A DNA stretch of 64,000 bases from Bradyrhizobium sp. WSM1417 (GTDB lineage Bacteria > Pseudomonadota > Alphaproteobacteria > Rhizobiales > Xanthobacteraceae), in the NCBI RefSeq assembly GCF_000515415.1, contig NZ_KI911783.1:2966392-3030391 (forward strand). The letters are read 5' to 3'. Made by a program: the position numbers and the translations under genes. Shown here piece by piece: positions 17,263-25,631 of this stretch; the first letter of the stretch is position 1; each line of letters starts with the position of its first letter. Under the pieces are notes generated by a model. It was not told the DNA's origin. It saw only the letters and a list, made by a program, of their open reading frames with translations, and searched no databases.

Positions 17263-18849
17263 ATGAGAAACTTCCATTTCCCGGGCAGGTCCACGGTCCA
17301 CGCCACCAACGCGATGGTGGCGACCTCGCATCCGCAGGCGTCGCTCGCCGCGATCGAGGTGCTGCGCGAGGGCGGCACGGCCGTGGACGCGGCAGTCGCG
17401 GGTTCGGCCATTCTCGGCGTGATCGAGCCGCAATCAACCGGCATCGGCGGCGACTGCTTTGCGTTGATCCAGCCGCGCGGCGAGGGCAAGATCATCGCCT
17501 ATAACGGCTCCGGGCGCGCGCCGAACGCGGCGAACGCCGACTGGTATCTCGAGCGCAAGATCAACTCCGTGCCGCTGACCTCGGCGCATGCGGTCTCGAT
17601 CCCCGGCGTGATCGACGCCTTTGCGACCGTTTTGCGCGATCACGGCAAGTTCGGCTTCGACCGGCTGCTCCAGCCCGCGATCAAGGCGGCCGAGGAAGGC
17701 TACGTCGTTGCCCCTCGCATCGCCTTCGACTGGAAGAACCAGTTCGAGAAGCTGAAGGGTGGCACCAACACCGAGCGGTATCTGCTGCCGCACGGCAAGC
17801 CGCCGGTGGCCGGCGACGTCATCCGCCAGGCCGAGCTCGGCAAGACGCTGCGGGCGATCGCCAAGGACGGGCGCGACGCCTTCTACAAGGGCCCCATCGC
17901 GGAAGACATGGTGGAGACCCTGCGCGGAATCGGCGGCCTGCACACGCTCGACGATTTCGCCGCGCACACCACCGAAACGACGACGCCGATCGGCACCATG
18001 TACAAGGGCTACGACGTCTGGCAGTGCCCGCCGAACGGACCCGGCCTCACCATGCTGCTGATGCTGAACATTCTGTCGCGGTTCGACCTGACCAAATACG
18101 CGCCGCTCAGCGTCGAGCGCTTCCACCTCGAAGCCGAGGCCGCGCGCATCGCCTACATGCATCGCGAGCTGCATGTCGCCGATCCCGAGCATATGCAGGT
18201 CGAGGTCGCCAAGATCCTCGCCAAGGAATACTGCAACGAGCACATCGACAAGATCCGCATGGAAGGCATGCTCGACCTGCCGAACGTCGCGCCGCCGATG
18301 AATCCCTCGACCATCTACATCACCGTCGTGGACAAGGACCGCAACGTCTGCTCGTTCATCAACTCGGTCGCGCATTCCTTCGGCTCGGCGATCGTCTCGA
18401 ACAAGACCGGCGTTTTGCTCCAGAACCGCGCCGGCGGCTTCCGCATCCAGCCCGGCCATCCGAATTGCATCGCCGGCGGCAAGCGCCCGCTGCACACGAT
18501 CATGCCGAGCCTGCTCACCAAGGGCGGCCGTTCCGTGATGCCGTTCGCGGTGATGGGCGGACAGTATCAGCCGGTTGGCCAAACCCATGTGGTGACCAAC
18601 GTTCTCGATTATGGCTGCGACGTGCAGGAGGCGATCGATATGCCACGCGGCCTGCATTACGAAGGCCAGTACCAGCTCGAGGACAGCGTGCCGGCCAATA
18701 TCGTCGAAGGCCTGAAGAAGCTCGGCCACAAGACCACCAGCGTCGTCAGTCCGCTCGGCGGCGCGCAGGCGATCTGGATCGACTGGGACAAGGGCACGCT
18801 CATCGGCGGTTCCGATCCGCGCAAGGATGGTTGCGCGCTCGGGTACTGA
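17263..18849 (+). CDS. Gamma-glutamyltransferase-family Ntn hydrolase
   Basis: A self-cleaving Ntn-hydrolase of 528 residues. MVATSHPQASLAAIEVLREG and STGIGGDCFALI match the large subunit. NPSTIYITVVDKD aligns with the cleavage region of E. coli Ggt, placing the nucleophile at Thr350 (STIYIT for TTHYS). No signal peptide is present from the ATG at 17263, so it may be cytoplasmic, unlike E. coli Ggt. It could act on gamma-glutamyl compounds or, like oxamate amidohydrolase relatives, on other amides. An upstream in-frame start at 17191 is possible but adds an unconserved stretch. A good terminator follows. Confidence 0.82.
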   Translation: MRNFHFPGRSTVHATNAMVATSHPQASLAAIEVLREGGTAVDAAVAGSAILGVIEPQSTGIGGDCFALIQPRGEGKIIAYNGSGRAPNAANADWYLERKINSVPLTSAHAVSIPGVIDAFATVLRDHGKFGFDRLLQPAIKAAEEGYVVAPRIAFDWKNQFEKLKGGTNTERYLLPHGKPPVAGDVIRQAELGKTLRAIAKDGRDAFYKGPIAEDMVETLRGIGGLHTLDDFAAHTTETTTPIGTMYKGYDVWQCPPNGPGLTMLLMLNILSRFDLTKYAPLSVERFHLEAEAARIAYMHRELHVADPEHMQVEVAKILAKEYCNEHIDKIRMEGMLDLPNVAPPMNPSTIYITVVDKDRNVCSFINSVAHSFGSAIVSNKTGVLLQNRAGGFRIQPGHPNCIAGGKRPLHTIMPSLLTKGGRSVMPFAVMGGQYQPVGQTHVVTNVLDYGCDVQEAIDMPRGLHYEGQYQLEDSVPANIVEGLKKLGHKTTSVVSPLGGAQAIWIDWDKGTLIGGSDPRKDGCALGY

Positions 18850-18896
18850 CTATCGCGCACGGGGTTCCCCGCGCGAGATCAGGAAAAGTTGACGAG

Positions 18897-18927
18897 GGGC
18901 GACGCGGCATTTGCTGCGTCGCCCTTT
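18897..18927 (+). terminator. Rho-independent terminator after the GGT-family gene
   Basis: Stem GGGCGACGC / GCGTCGCCC (18897-18905 with 18916-18924), inner G-GC/GC-T extension around an ATTT loop, followed by TTT. Confidence 0.75.
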
Positions 18928-19008
18928 CCCGTTCGGAACGGAGTTCATTGCTTCAGGTTAAGGGTGCAGGCGTGCGCTGCTTTTGCTCCAAGCGGCGGAG
19001 GCCCTCCC

Positions 19009-19623
19009 ATGTCGGAAAAACCAGGTTCCGGATCGTCCGGATTCGATCGGCGCGCCTTCATGGCGGGCGCTGCCGGCAGTGCGCTGGTCCCGATGACGGC
19101 GCGTGCGGCCGCCCAGGATGCGAGCGTGGCGGCCGCCCAGGATCCGGCGCTTCCCGTCGATGTCACGTTGCGCGTTAACGGCAAGGACAAGCGCCTGCGC
19201 ATCGACGCGCGCACGACGGTGCTCGACGCGCTGCGGGAGCATCTCAAGCTCACCGGCAGCAAAAAGGGCTGCGACCACGGCCAATGCGGTGCCTGCACGG
19301 TCCTGATCGACGACCGGCGCGTGGTGTCGTGTCTGACGCTCGCGCTCGCGGCCGAGGGGCAGGAGATCACGACGATCGAAGGCCTTGCCACCGACGATCA
19401 TCTGCATCCGATGCAGCAGGCCTTCGTCGACAACGATGCGTTTCAATGCGGCTATTGTACGCCTGGCCAGATCATGTCCGCCGTGGCCTGCGTCAAGGAG
19501 GGGCATGCGGGCAGCGAGGCCGACATCCGCGAATACATGAGTGGCAACATCTGCCGCTGCGCCGCCTATCCCAACATCGTCGCCGCCGTGAAGCAGGCCG
19601 CGCCCGAGATCATGAAAGGCTAG
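19009..19623 (+). CDS. paoA: Periplasmic aldehyde oxidoreductase, 2Fe-2S subunit
   Basis: Electron-transfer subunit of a molybdenum aldehyde oxidoreductase. A Tat signal (DRRAFMAGAAGSALVPMTA) at the N-terminus sends the folded complex to the periplasm, carrying the other subunits with it as known for E. coli PaoABC. The plant-type cluster is held by CDHGQCGACTVL and a later Cys; the second cluster by CGYCTPGQ and NICRCAAYPNI. 204 residues from the ATG at 19009; longer frames add unconserved sequence. First gene of a paoABC operon with 4- and 2-bp gaps. Confidence 0.9.
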   Translation: MSEKPGSGSSGFDRRAFMAGAAGSALVPMTARAAAQDASVAAAQDPALPVDVTLRVNGKDKRLRIDARTTVLDALREHLKLTGSKKGCDHGQCGACTVLIDDRRVVSCLTLALAAEGQEITTIEGLATDDHLHPMQQAFVDNDAFQCGYCTPGQIMSAVACVKEGHAGSEADIREYMSGNICRCAAYPNIVAAVKQAAPEIMKG

Positions 19624-19627
19624 GCGC

Positions 19628-20644
19628 ATGCGATCGTTTTCATATCAAAGAGCAACAGACCCGGACATGGCCGTGCAGGCGCTCAGCGCTGCCGCGGCCG
19701 CGAACAATCCGCTGACCAAGGCTACGGCGCAGCCGCTCGCGGGAGGGACCACGCTGATCGACCTGATGAAGCTGGACGTGATGCGGCCCGCCGCGATCGT
19801 CGATATCAACCCGCTGGCGCGGGGCTGGTCGGCGATCGAGCCCGGCAGTGACGGCTTGCGGCTCGGCGCGCTCGCCAAGATGTCCGATGTGGCCGCGCAT
19901 GCCGAGATCCAGCGCCAGTATCCGGTGATCGCGAATTCCCTGAAGCTCGCCGCCAGCGCCCAGCTGCGCAACATGGCGACGCTCGGCGGCAATGTGATGC
20001 AGCGAACGCGTTGCAGCTATTTCCGCGATGTCTCCTACGAGAATTGCAACAAGCGCAATCCGGGTTCGGGCTGTGCCGCCATGGATGGCGTCAATCGCAT
20101 GCATGCGGTGCTCGGCACGTCCGATCAGTGCATCGCGACCTATCCGGGCGATTTTGCCCAGGCGCTGATCGCGCTCGATGCGACGGTCGAGATCACCGGC
20201 AGGTCCGGCACGCGCAACCTGCCGTTCGCAGAGTTGCACAAGGCGCCCGGCAGGACGCCCGACATCGAGACCACGCTTCGGCCCGGTGAGCTGATCTCTG
20301 CGTTCGCCGTTCACGGCCGCTGGCCGCGCTCGGTATATCTCAAGGCGCGCGACCGGCAGTCCTACGAGTTCGCGCTGTCGTCGGCTGCGGTCGCGCTCGA
20401 CGTGTCGGATGGCACGATCAGGGACGCGCGTGTTGCGCTTGGCGGCGTTGCCACCGTGCCGTGGCGGGCGCGCGAGGCGGAGGCGATGCTGAAGGGACAG
20501 ACATTCGACGGCGGTCTGGCGCAGCGTGTGGCCGATGCCGCGTTTGCCGACGCCAGGGGCCGTCAGCACAACAGCTTCAAGATCGCGCTCGGCAAGCGAG
20601 TGGTGGCGCGCGCGCTCCAGCAGGCGGTAACGATGGAGATCTGA
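19628..20644 (+). CDS. paoB: Periplasmic aldehyde oxidoreductase, FAD subunit with 4Fe-4S motif
   Basis: Carries FAD (PLAGGTTLIDLMKLDVMRP binds the pyrophosphate; LRNMATLGGNVMQRTRC follows). Between the FAD motifs lie four cysteines, RTRCSYFRD, ENCNKRNPGSGC and SDQCIA, the extra 4Fe-4S insertion seen in E. coli PaoB and absent from ordinary xanthine dehydrogenases. 338 residues. It has no signal peptide and would be exported as a passenger of PaoA. Starts four bases after paoA. Confidence 0.9.
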   Translation: MRSFSYQRATDPDMAVQALSAAAAANNPLTKATAQPLAGGTTLIDLMKLDVMRPAAIVDINPLARGWSAIEPGSDGLRLGALAKMSDVAAHAEIQRQYPVIANSLKLAASAQLRNMATLGGNVMQRTRCSYFRDVSYENCNKRNPGSGCAAMDGVNRMHAVLGTSDQCIATYPGDFAQALIALDATVEITGRSGTRNLPFAELHKAPGRTPDIETTLRPGELISAFAVHGRWPRSVYLKARDRQSYEFALSSAAVALDVSDGTIRDARVALGGVATVPWRAREAEAMLKGQTFDGGLAQRVADAAFADARGRQHNSFKIALGKRVVARALQQAVTMEI

Positions 20645-20646
20645 TC

Positions 20647-22938
20647 ATGACCGCTGCAGCTCCCGAGCCAAAAGCGAACATGGGTCGTCCCGTGCCGCGC
20701 TACGACGCGGCCGCAAAGGTCACCGGCCGGGCGACATATGCGTCCGACATGCCGCTCGACAATCCAGCCTACGCATTCCTGGTCACCAGCGCCATCGCCA
20801 AGGGCCGCATCGACGGTTTCGATCTCGATGATGCCAGGCAGGTCCGCGGCGTGATCGACATCGTCACGCACGAGAACGCTCCGAAGCTGAAGGAATCGAA
20901 ACTGTTCAGCAATGGCGGTTATGCCGGCACCACGATCCAGCCGCTGAAATCGGCCGACATCGCCCATGATGGCCAGATCATCGCCGTCGTCATCGCGGAG
21001 AGTTACGAGGCGGCGCGCGAGGCCGCCAATCGCGTCAAGGTCAGCTACGCGGCCGTGGCACCGAGTGCGAGCTTCGACTCGCCGGGGATCACCACGGCAG
21101 CGGCAAAGGGACAGAACGCACAGTTCAAGGAAGACCCGGAGGGCGGTGATTTCGCCAAGGCGTTCGACGCGGCCGAGGTCAAGCTCACCGCCTCCTATGA
21201 AACGCCGACCCAGCACCACAATCCGATGGAGCTGTTTACGACGAGCTGCGCCTGGATGGGCGACGAACTCGTCATCTACGAGGGCAGCCAGTATGTCTAC
21301 GGCCTGAAGAACGGTGTTGCCGAGCAGCTCGGCATCGACCCCGACAAGGTCCGTGTCGTCAATCCCTATGTCGGTGGCGGCTTTGGTTCGCGCGGCTCGA
21401 TGACGCCCCGCACCGCCATCATCGCCGGCATCGCCAAACGCCTGAACCGGCCGATCAAGCTGGTGCCGACCCGCGATCAGGGCTTCACCATTGCCACCTA
21501 CCGCGCCGAGACGCGCCACGAGATCAGGCTTGGTGCGGGTCTGGACGGCAAGCTGGTGGCTTTGCGGCATGACGGCGCGGAGGTTTCATCGCGTCCGGAC
21601 GCCTATTGCGTCGGCGGCACCAAGACCACGACGCGGCTCTATGCCTGCCCGAATGTCGCCAGTCTGGTCTCGATCGTGCGCGCCGACCGCAACACGCCCG
21701 GCTTCATGCGCTCCCCGCCGGAGGTGCCGTATCTCTTCGCGCTGGAGAGCGCGATGGACGAGCTCGCGGTGAAGCTGAACATGGACCCGGTCGAGCTCCG
21801 CCGCATCAACGACACCACCGTGGAGCCGATCGGCGGCAAGCCCTATACGTCGCGGTCATTGATGGCGTGCTTCGACGAGGCCGCCAGGGCGTTCGGCTGG
21901 TCGCAGCGCTCGCCGCAGCCGAAATCGATGTCGGACGGCGACTGGCTGGTCGGCTATGGCTGTGCCGCGACCTGCTATCCGACGCAGATGGCGCCCTCTG
22001 CCGCGCGCGTCCGCCTCCAGCGCGACGGCCGTACCCGGGTCGAGATCGCCGGTCACGAGATCGGCACCGGTGCGTATACCGTCATCGCCCAGACCGCGGC
22101 CGAGCGGCTCGGCGTGCCTCTGGAGAAGGTCGCTGTCTTCCTGGGTGACAGCGATCTGCCCCCGGCGCCTGTTGCCGGCGGTTCGAACTCGACTGCCAGC
22201 ACCTGCTCGGCGGTGATGATGGTGTGCGACCGGATTCGCCAAAGGCTGTTCAAGGCCGTGATGCCGAGCGACAGCATCGCCGACAAGGCCAAGGAGACTG
22301 TCGGTATCAGCCAGGCGCCGAGCACGCAGGCGGCGCAGAGCGATCGTCCTCTCGATCTCGAGAAGGCCTTCGACGCACTCGGCGTCGGCATCGTCGAGGA
22401 ATACGGCGAGTGGAAGCCCGAAGGCGCGCCGCTGGATTCCTTCACGGCCATGCACAGCGGGCACGCGCGGCTCGTCGGTGGCCATCAGATGAAGGACAAG
22501 ATCGCCTATGCCTTCGGTGCCGAGTTCGTCGAAATCCGCGTCAACCGCTTTACCCATGAAATCCGCTGCCCCCGGCTGGTGGGGGCGTTCGCGGCGGGGC
22601 GCATCATGAATCCGCGCACGGCGCGCAGCCAGCTCATGGGCGGCCTGATTTGGGGCATGTCCTCGGCGCTGCTGGAAGCCACCGAGATCGACGAGCGCAA
22701 TGCACGCTACGTCAACGACAATCTTGCCGACTATCTCGTGCCCGTGAATGCCGACGTGCCCGGTGTCGAGGTGATCCTGCTTTCCGAGCAGGACGATCAC
22801 ATCAACCCGGCAGGCGTGAAGGGCCTCGGCGAGCTCGCCAATGTCGGCACCAATGCGGCGATCTGCAATGCGATCTATCACGCCACGGGCCAGCGCATCC
22901 GCAAGCTGCCCGTACGGCTCGAAAATATCGAGGTGTGA
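20647..22938 (+). CDS. paoC: Periplasmic aldehyde oxidoreductase, molybdenum-cofactor subunit
   Basis: Catalytic subunit, 763 residues. The molybdopterin-binding motif GGGFGSRGSMTPRTAI and the base-catalyst glutamate Glu729 in GVKGLGELANVGTNA are intact. The N-terminal PVPRYDAAAKVTGRATYASD is the standard XDH-family start. The ATG at 20647 lies two bases after the paoB stop. No signal peptide, consistent with Tat hitch-hiking on PaoA. The paoD-type cofactor-insertion chaperone that follows paoC in E. coli is not present here; an FKBP gene follows instead. Confidence 0.9.
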   Translation: MTAAAPEPKANMGRPVPRYDAAAKVTGRATYASDMPLDNPAYAFLVTSAIAKGRIDGFDLDDARQVRGVIDIVTHENAPKLKESKLFSNGGYAGTTIQPLKSADIAHDGQIIAVVIAESYEAAREAANRVKVSYAAVAPSASFDSPGITTAAAKGQNAQFKEDPEGGDFAKAFDAAEVKLTASYETPTQHHNPMELFTTSCAWMGDELVIYEGSQYVYGLKNGVAEQLGIDPDKVRVVNPYVGGGFGSRGSMTPRTAIIAGIAKRLNRPIKLVPTRDQGFTIATYRAETRHEIRLGAGLDGKLVALRHDGAEVSSRPDAYCVGGTKTTTRLYACPNVASLVSIVRADRNTPGFMRSPPEVPYLFALESAMDELAVKLNMDPVELRRINDTTVEPIGGKPYTSRSLMACFDEAARAFGWSQRSPQPKSMSDGDWLVGYGCAATCYPTQMAPSAARVRLQRDGRTRVEIAGHEIGTGAYTVIAQTAAERLGVPLEKVAVFLGDSDLPPAPVAGGSNSTASTCSAVMMVCDRIRQRLFKAVMPSDSIADKAKETVGISQAPSTQAAQSDRPLDLEKAFDALGVGIVEEYGEWKPEGAPLDSFTAMHSGHARLVGGHQMKDKIAYAFGAEFVEIRVNRFTHEIRCPRLVGAFAAGRIMNPRTARSQLMGGLIWGMSSALLEATEIDERNARYVNDNLADYLVPVNADVPGVEVILLSEQDDHINPAGVKGLGELANVGTNAAICNAIYHATGQRIRKLPVRLENIEV

Positions 22939-22998
22939 GGGGTGGCAACGGCGTCGGCGTTGCGCTAGACACCTTGCGCCTCAAACGGAAGGTCTCTT

Positions 22999-23463
22999 AT
23001 GCAGCGTTTACAGCGCGTGCTCCTCGCCATCATGTCGGCACTCGCGATCACCGTGATCGCCGGCGTGTCCGATTTCGTTTCCACCACGGCCTCGGCCCAG
23101 ACCGCAGGGAAGACCATGACCACAGCTTCAGGTTTGCAGATCACCGACAGCGTCGCCGGCACCGGTGCTTCGCCCAAGCCCGGCCAGATCTGCGTGATGC
23201 ACTACACCGGCTGGCTCTACGATAACGGCCAGAAGGGCAAGAAATTCGACTCGTCGGTCGACCGCAACGAGCCGTTCGAATTTCCGATCGGCAAGGGCCG
23301 CGTCATCGCAGGCTGGGACGAGGGTGTTGCCTCCATGAAGGTCGGCGGCAAGCGCACGCTGATCATTCCGCCGCAGCTCGGCTATGGCGCCCGCGGCGCA
23401 GGCGGCGTGATCCCGCCGAACGCGACGCTGATGTTCGACGTGGAATTGCTCGGGGTGAAGTAA
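22999..23463 (+). CDS. Secreted FKBP-type peptidyl-prolyl cis-trans isomerase
   Basis: Catalyses proline isomerisation, probably in the periplasm. A hydrophobic N-terminal signal ([20 protein letters not shown], cleavage near SAQTAG) precedes one FKBP domain: [50 protein letters not shown] and VELLGVK at the end, with the active-site aromatic residues present. 154 residues. GGAAGG precedes the ATG. It follows paoC by 60 bp and ends at a strong terminator, so it may be co-transcribed with the paoABC operon. Confidence 0.9.
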   Translation: MQRLQRVLLAIMSALAITVIAGVSDFVSTTASAQTAGKTMTTASGLQITDSVAGTGASPKPGQICVMHYTGWLYDNGQKGKKFDSSVDRNEPFEFPIGKGRVIAGWDEGVASMKVGGKRTLIIPPQLGYGARGAGGVIPPNATLMFDVELLGVK

Positions 23464-23474
23464 GCCCGCAAACA

Positions 23475-23502
23475 AAAAGACCGGCCTCTCGGCCGGTCTT
23501 TT
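23475..23502. terminator. Strong bidirectional terminator between FKBP and CsbD genes
   Basis: AAAAGACCGGCC-TCTC-GGCCGGTCTTTT: a 12-bp perfect stem with A- and U-tracts on either side, so it can end transcription from both convergent genes. Confidence 0.9.
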
Positions 23503-23523
23503 CGCTTTCAGTGCGACGCGTGG

Positions 23524-23742
23524 TTATTCCGTCGCGCGCTTGGCCGAAGCCGCAGCGCGATTGACCGCGTCCTTCGCGGCATCCTTGGCGTCACCCATGG
23601 CCTGCTGGCCTTTGCCCTTCACTTCCTGGACCGCACCTTCACCCTTCAGGCGCTCGGACCCGGTGGCTTCACCGACGCCCTGCTTGGCCTTGCCCATTGC
23701 CTCGTTTGCGGTGCCCTTGATCTTGTCGGTCGTGCTACCCAT
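23524..23742 (-). CDS. CsbD-family general stress protein
   Basis: A 72-residue hydrophilic, Ala/Lys-rich protein with the CsbD core [20 protein letters not shown], repeated in degenerate form downstream ([20 protein letters not shown]). Family members accumulate in stress or stationary phase; a biochemical role is not known. A good GAGGAGAG-type site (complement of CTCTCCTC, 23749-23756) precedes the ATG. Monocistronic and convergent with the FKBP gene. Confidence 0.88.
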   Translation of the reverse strand: MGSTTDKIKGTANEAMGKAKQGVGEATGSERLKGEGAVQEVKGKGQQAMGDAKDAAKDAVNRAAASAKRATE

Positions 23743-23871
23743 GAAACTCTCCTCGCGTTTTGCTCGCTAGGACAACGTTCGACGGTTATGAGGGTTCCGA
23801 TTTTGTTATGGCTCGATGTCGCGGCTTTGGGTTAGTTTGCCGCACACGGAACAAAATAGAAAGCAAGTCCC

Positions 23872-24384
23872 ATGACCGGCCATGACCATTCGCATTCCCA
23901 CCATGACCACGATCACGACGATCGCTGGAAACATGACGGCGTGCGCGTCATTCCCGGCAACCAGCTCGATACCAACGTGCCGTCGACGGCGGGTATGGAC
24001 CGCGCCGCCGCGATCAATTTCGCGCGCGTCGGTGCGCAGAAATTGTGGGCGGGCACGGTCAGCATCAAGCCCGACGCCAAGACCGGCGCGCACCACCACG
24101 GCCATCTCGAAAGCGTCATCTACGTGGTGAAGGGCAAGGCGCGGATGCGCTGGGGCGAGAGCCTGCAATTCACCGCGGAAGCCGGCCCTGGCGACTTCAT
24201 TTTCGTCCCGCCCTACGTGCCGCATCAGGAGATCAACGCCAGCCCGGACGAGGTGCTGGAATGCGTGCTGGTGCGCAGCGACGGCGAGGCGGTCGCGATC
24301 AACCTCGACATCGAGCCGGTCGAGAAGCCCGAGACCGTGCTGTGGGTCGATCCCATTCACCGCGATCCGAACGAGAAGAAGTGA
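23872..24384 (+). CDS. Cupin-domain protein with His-rich N-terminal tail
   Basis: A 170-residue single cupin. Motif 1 reads GAHHHGHLESVIYVVKG and motif 2 GDFIFVPPYVPHQEIN, so the 2-His/Glu/His metal site is complete. The first 18 residues, MTGHDHSHSHHDHDHDDR, hold seven His and several Asp and look like a metal-binding or metal-delivery tail. No signal peptide, so it should be cytosolic. The substrate is unknown; cupins of this size include dioxygenases, isomerases and sensors. Followed after about 130 bp by a VOC-fold gene. Confidence 0.8.
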   Translation: MTGHDHSHSHHDHDHDDRWKHDGVRVIPGNQLDTNVPSTAGMDRAAAINFARVGAQKLWAGTVSIKPDAKTGAHHHGHLESVIYVVKGKARMRWGESLQFTAEAGPGDFIFVPPYVPHQEINASPDEVLECVLVRSDGEAVAINLDIEPVEKPETVLWVDPIHRDPNEKK

Positions 24385-24515
24385 GGAGCGCCTGAAAGCC
24401 AGTGGGTTCTGTGCGACAGAACCTCGCAGGCAAGGGTCCAAAAAAGATCCGGAAGCCGTGTCGGATCGCCGCTTGGCCGTCCGTCCTTGGGCAGAACCCC
24501 GCCCAAGGAGCTCCG

Positions 24516-24944
24516 ATGCCCAGGATGATTTTCCTCAATCTGCCCGTGACCGACCTCAAGCGCGCCACTGCCTTTTACGAGGCGGTCGGTGCGACCAGGA
24601 ACCCGCAATTCAGCGACGACACCGCGAGCTGCATGGTCTTTTCCGAGACCATCTACGCGATGCTGACGACCCACGAGAAATTCCGTCAGTTCACGCCGAA
24701 GCCGATCTCGGACGCAAAGACCTCAAACCAGGCGCTGTTCTGCCTGTCCGCGGACAGCCGGACCGAGGTCGACGAAATCGTCAGCAGGGCCGAGGCTGCA
24801 GGCGGGGTCGCCGATCCCAGCCCGAAGGACGAATACAGCTTCATGTACGGCCGCAGCTTCGAGGATCCGGACGGCCACATGTGGGGCGTGAACTGGATGG
24901 ATATGGCAGCCTTCGCGGCGCAGTCCGATGTGGCGAACGCCTGA
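24516..24944 (+). CDS. VOC-superfamily (glyoxalase/bleomycin-resistance fold) protein
   Basis: A 142-residue protein of the VOC fold: MIFLNLPVTDLKRATAFYEA opens the first beta-alpha-beta module and SFMYGRSFEDPDGHMWGVNW the last, with the terminal metal-binding-type Glu replaced by Asn. Family members include extradiol dioxygenase-like and lactoylglutathione lyase-like proteins; no substrate can be given. The ATG at 24516 follows AAGGAG by five bases, better than the frame's earlier start. A second, different VOC gene follows 42 bp downstream. Confidence 0.82.
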   Translation: MPRMIFLNLPVTDLKRATAFYEAVGATRNPQFSDDTASCMVFSETIYAMLTTHEKFRQFTPKPISDAKTSNQALFCLSADSRTEVDEIVSRAEAAGGVADPSPKDEYSFMYGRSFEDPDGHMWGVNWMDMAAFAAQSDVANA

Positions 24945-24986
24945 TCTAAGCCCACGACACCAAGAATCTGAAGAGGAGCATTCACG

Positions 24987-25475
24987 ATGTCCAAGCTCGT
25001 GCCCTGCATGTGGTTCAAAGGCGATGCCGAGGAAGCCGCGAAATTCTACGTCTCGCTCGTGCCGAATTCGGAGATCACGCACGTTCAGCGCAACGTTTCA
25101 GATGGGCCGTCCGGCAAGGAAGGCTCCGTACTCGTCGTCGAATTCACGGTGGCGGGACAGCCCTTGGTCGCGCTCAACGGCGGCATGAAAATGGAATACA
25201 CCCACGCGATCTCGCTGATGATCCATTGCGACGATCAGGCCCAGGTCGACAGCGTCTGGAATGCGTTCCTGGCCCATGGCGGCAAGGAAGAGCAGTGCGG
25301 CTGGCTCAGGGATCGCTGGGGCGTGGCCTGGCAGGTCGTGCCGAAGGTGATGTTCGAATTCCTCTCGAGCCCCGACAAGGCGGCTGCCGCACGCGCGATG
25401 CAGGCCATGATGACGATGGTCAAGCTGGACGTGGAAACCTTGCGCCGCGCGTTCGAGGGCAAGTCGGCGGCGTGA
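24987..25475 (+). CDS. VOC-fold protein, PhnB/3-dmu-9_3-mt type
   Basis: A 162-residue protein starting SKLVPCMWFKGDAEEAAKFY, the hallmark of the PhnB-like branch of the VOC fold, followed by LVVEFTVAGQPLVALNGG, the WNAFLAHGGKEEQCGWLRDR segment and GVAWQVVPKVM. The subfamily was once misnamed 3-demethylubiquinone-9 methyltransferase; no enzymatic role is established for it. AGAGGAGC precedes the ATG. Probably co-transcribed with the VOC gene before it. Confidence 0.85.
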   Translation: MSKLVPCMWFKGDAEEAAKFYVSLVPNSEITHVQRNVSDGPSGKEGSVLVVEFTVAGQPLVALNGGMKMEYTHAISLMIHCDDQAQVDSVWNAFLAHGGKEEQCGWLRDRWGVAWQVVPKVMFEFLSSPDKAAAARAMQAMMTMVKLDVETLRRAFEGKSAA

Positions 25476-25500
25476 AGGGCGTGCCCTTGCCACATACTCA

Positions 25501-25607
25501 CTGTCGTCGCCCGGCTTGACCGGGCGATCCAGTACGCCGAGACGGCCGTTGGTCAATCGATAGACCGCGGCGTACTGGATGCCCCGGTCGAGCCGGGGCA
25601 TGACAGC
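25501..25607. repeat. Palindromic intergenic repeat, GATCCAGTACGCC family
   Basis: CTGTCGTCGCCCGGCTTGAC starts the unit. GATCCAGTACGCC and its mirror GGCGTACTGGAT bracket the middle, and the end stem is GCCCCGGTCGAGCCGGGGCATGACAG. Same architecture as 1870-3250 (split by the IS) and 58256-58363. Confidence 0.78.
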
Positions 25608-25631
25608 GGAATTTGAGGCGAAGGCCCACCG

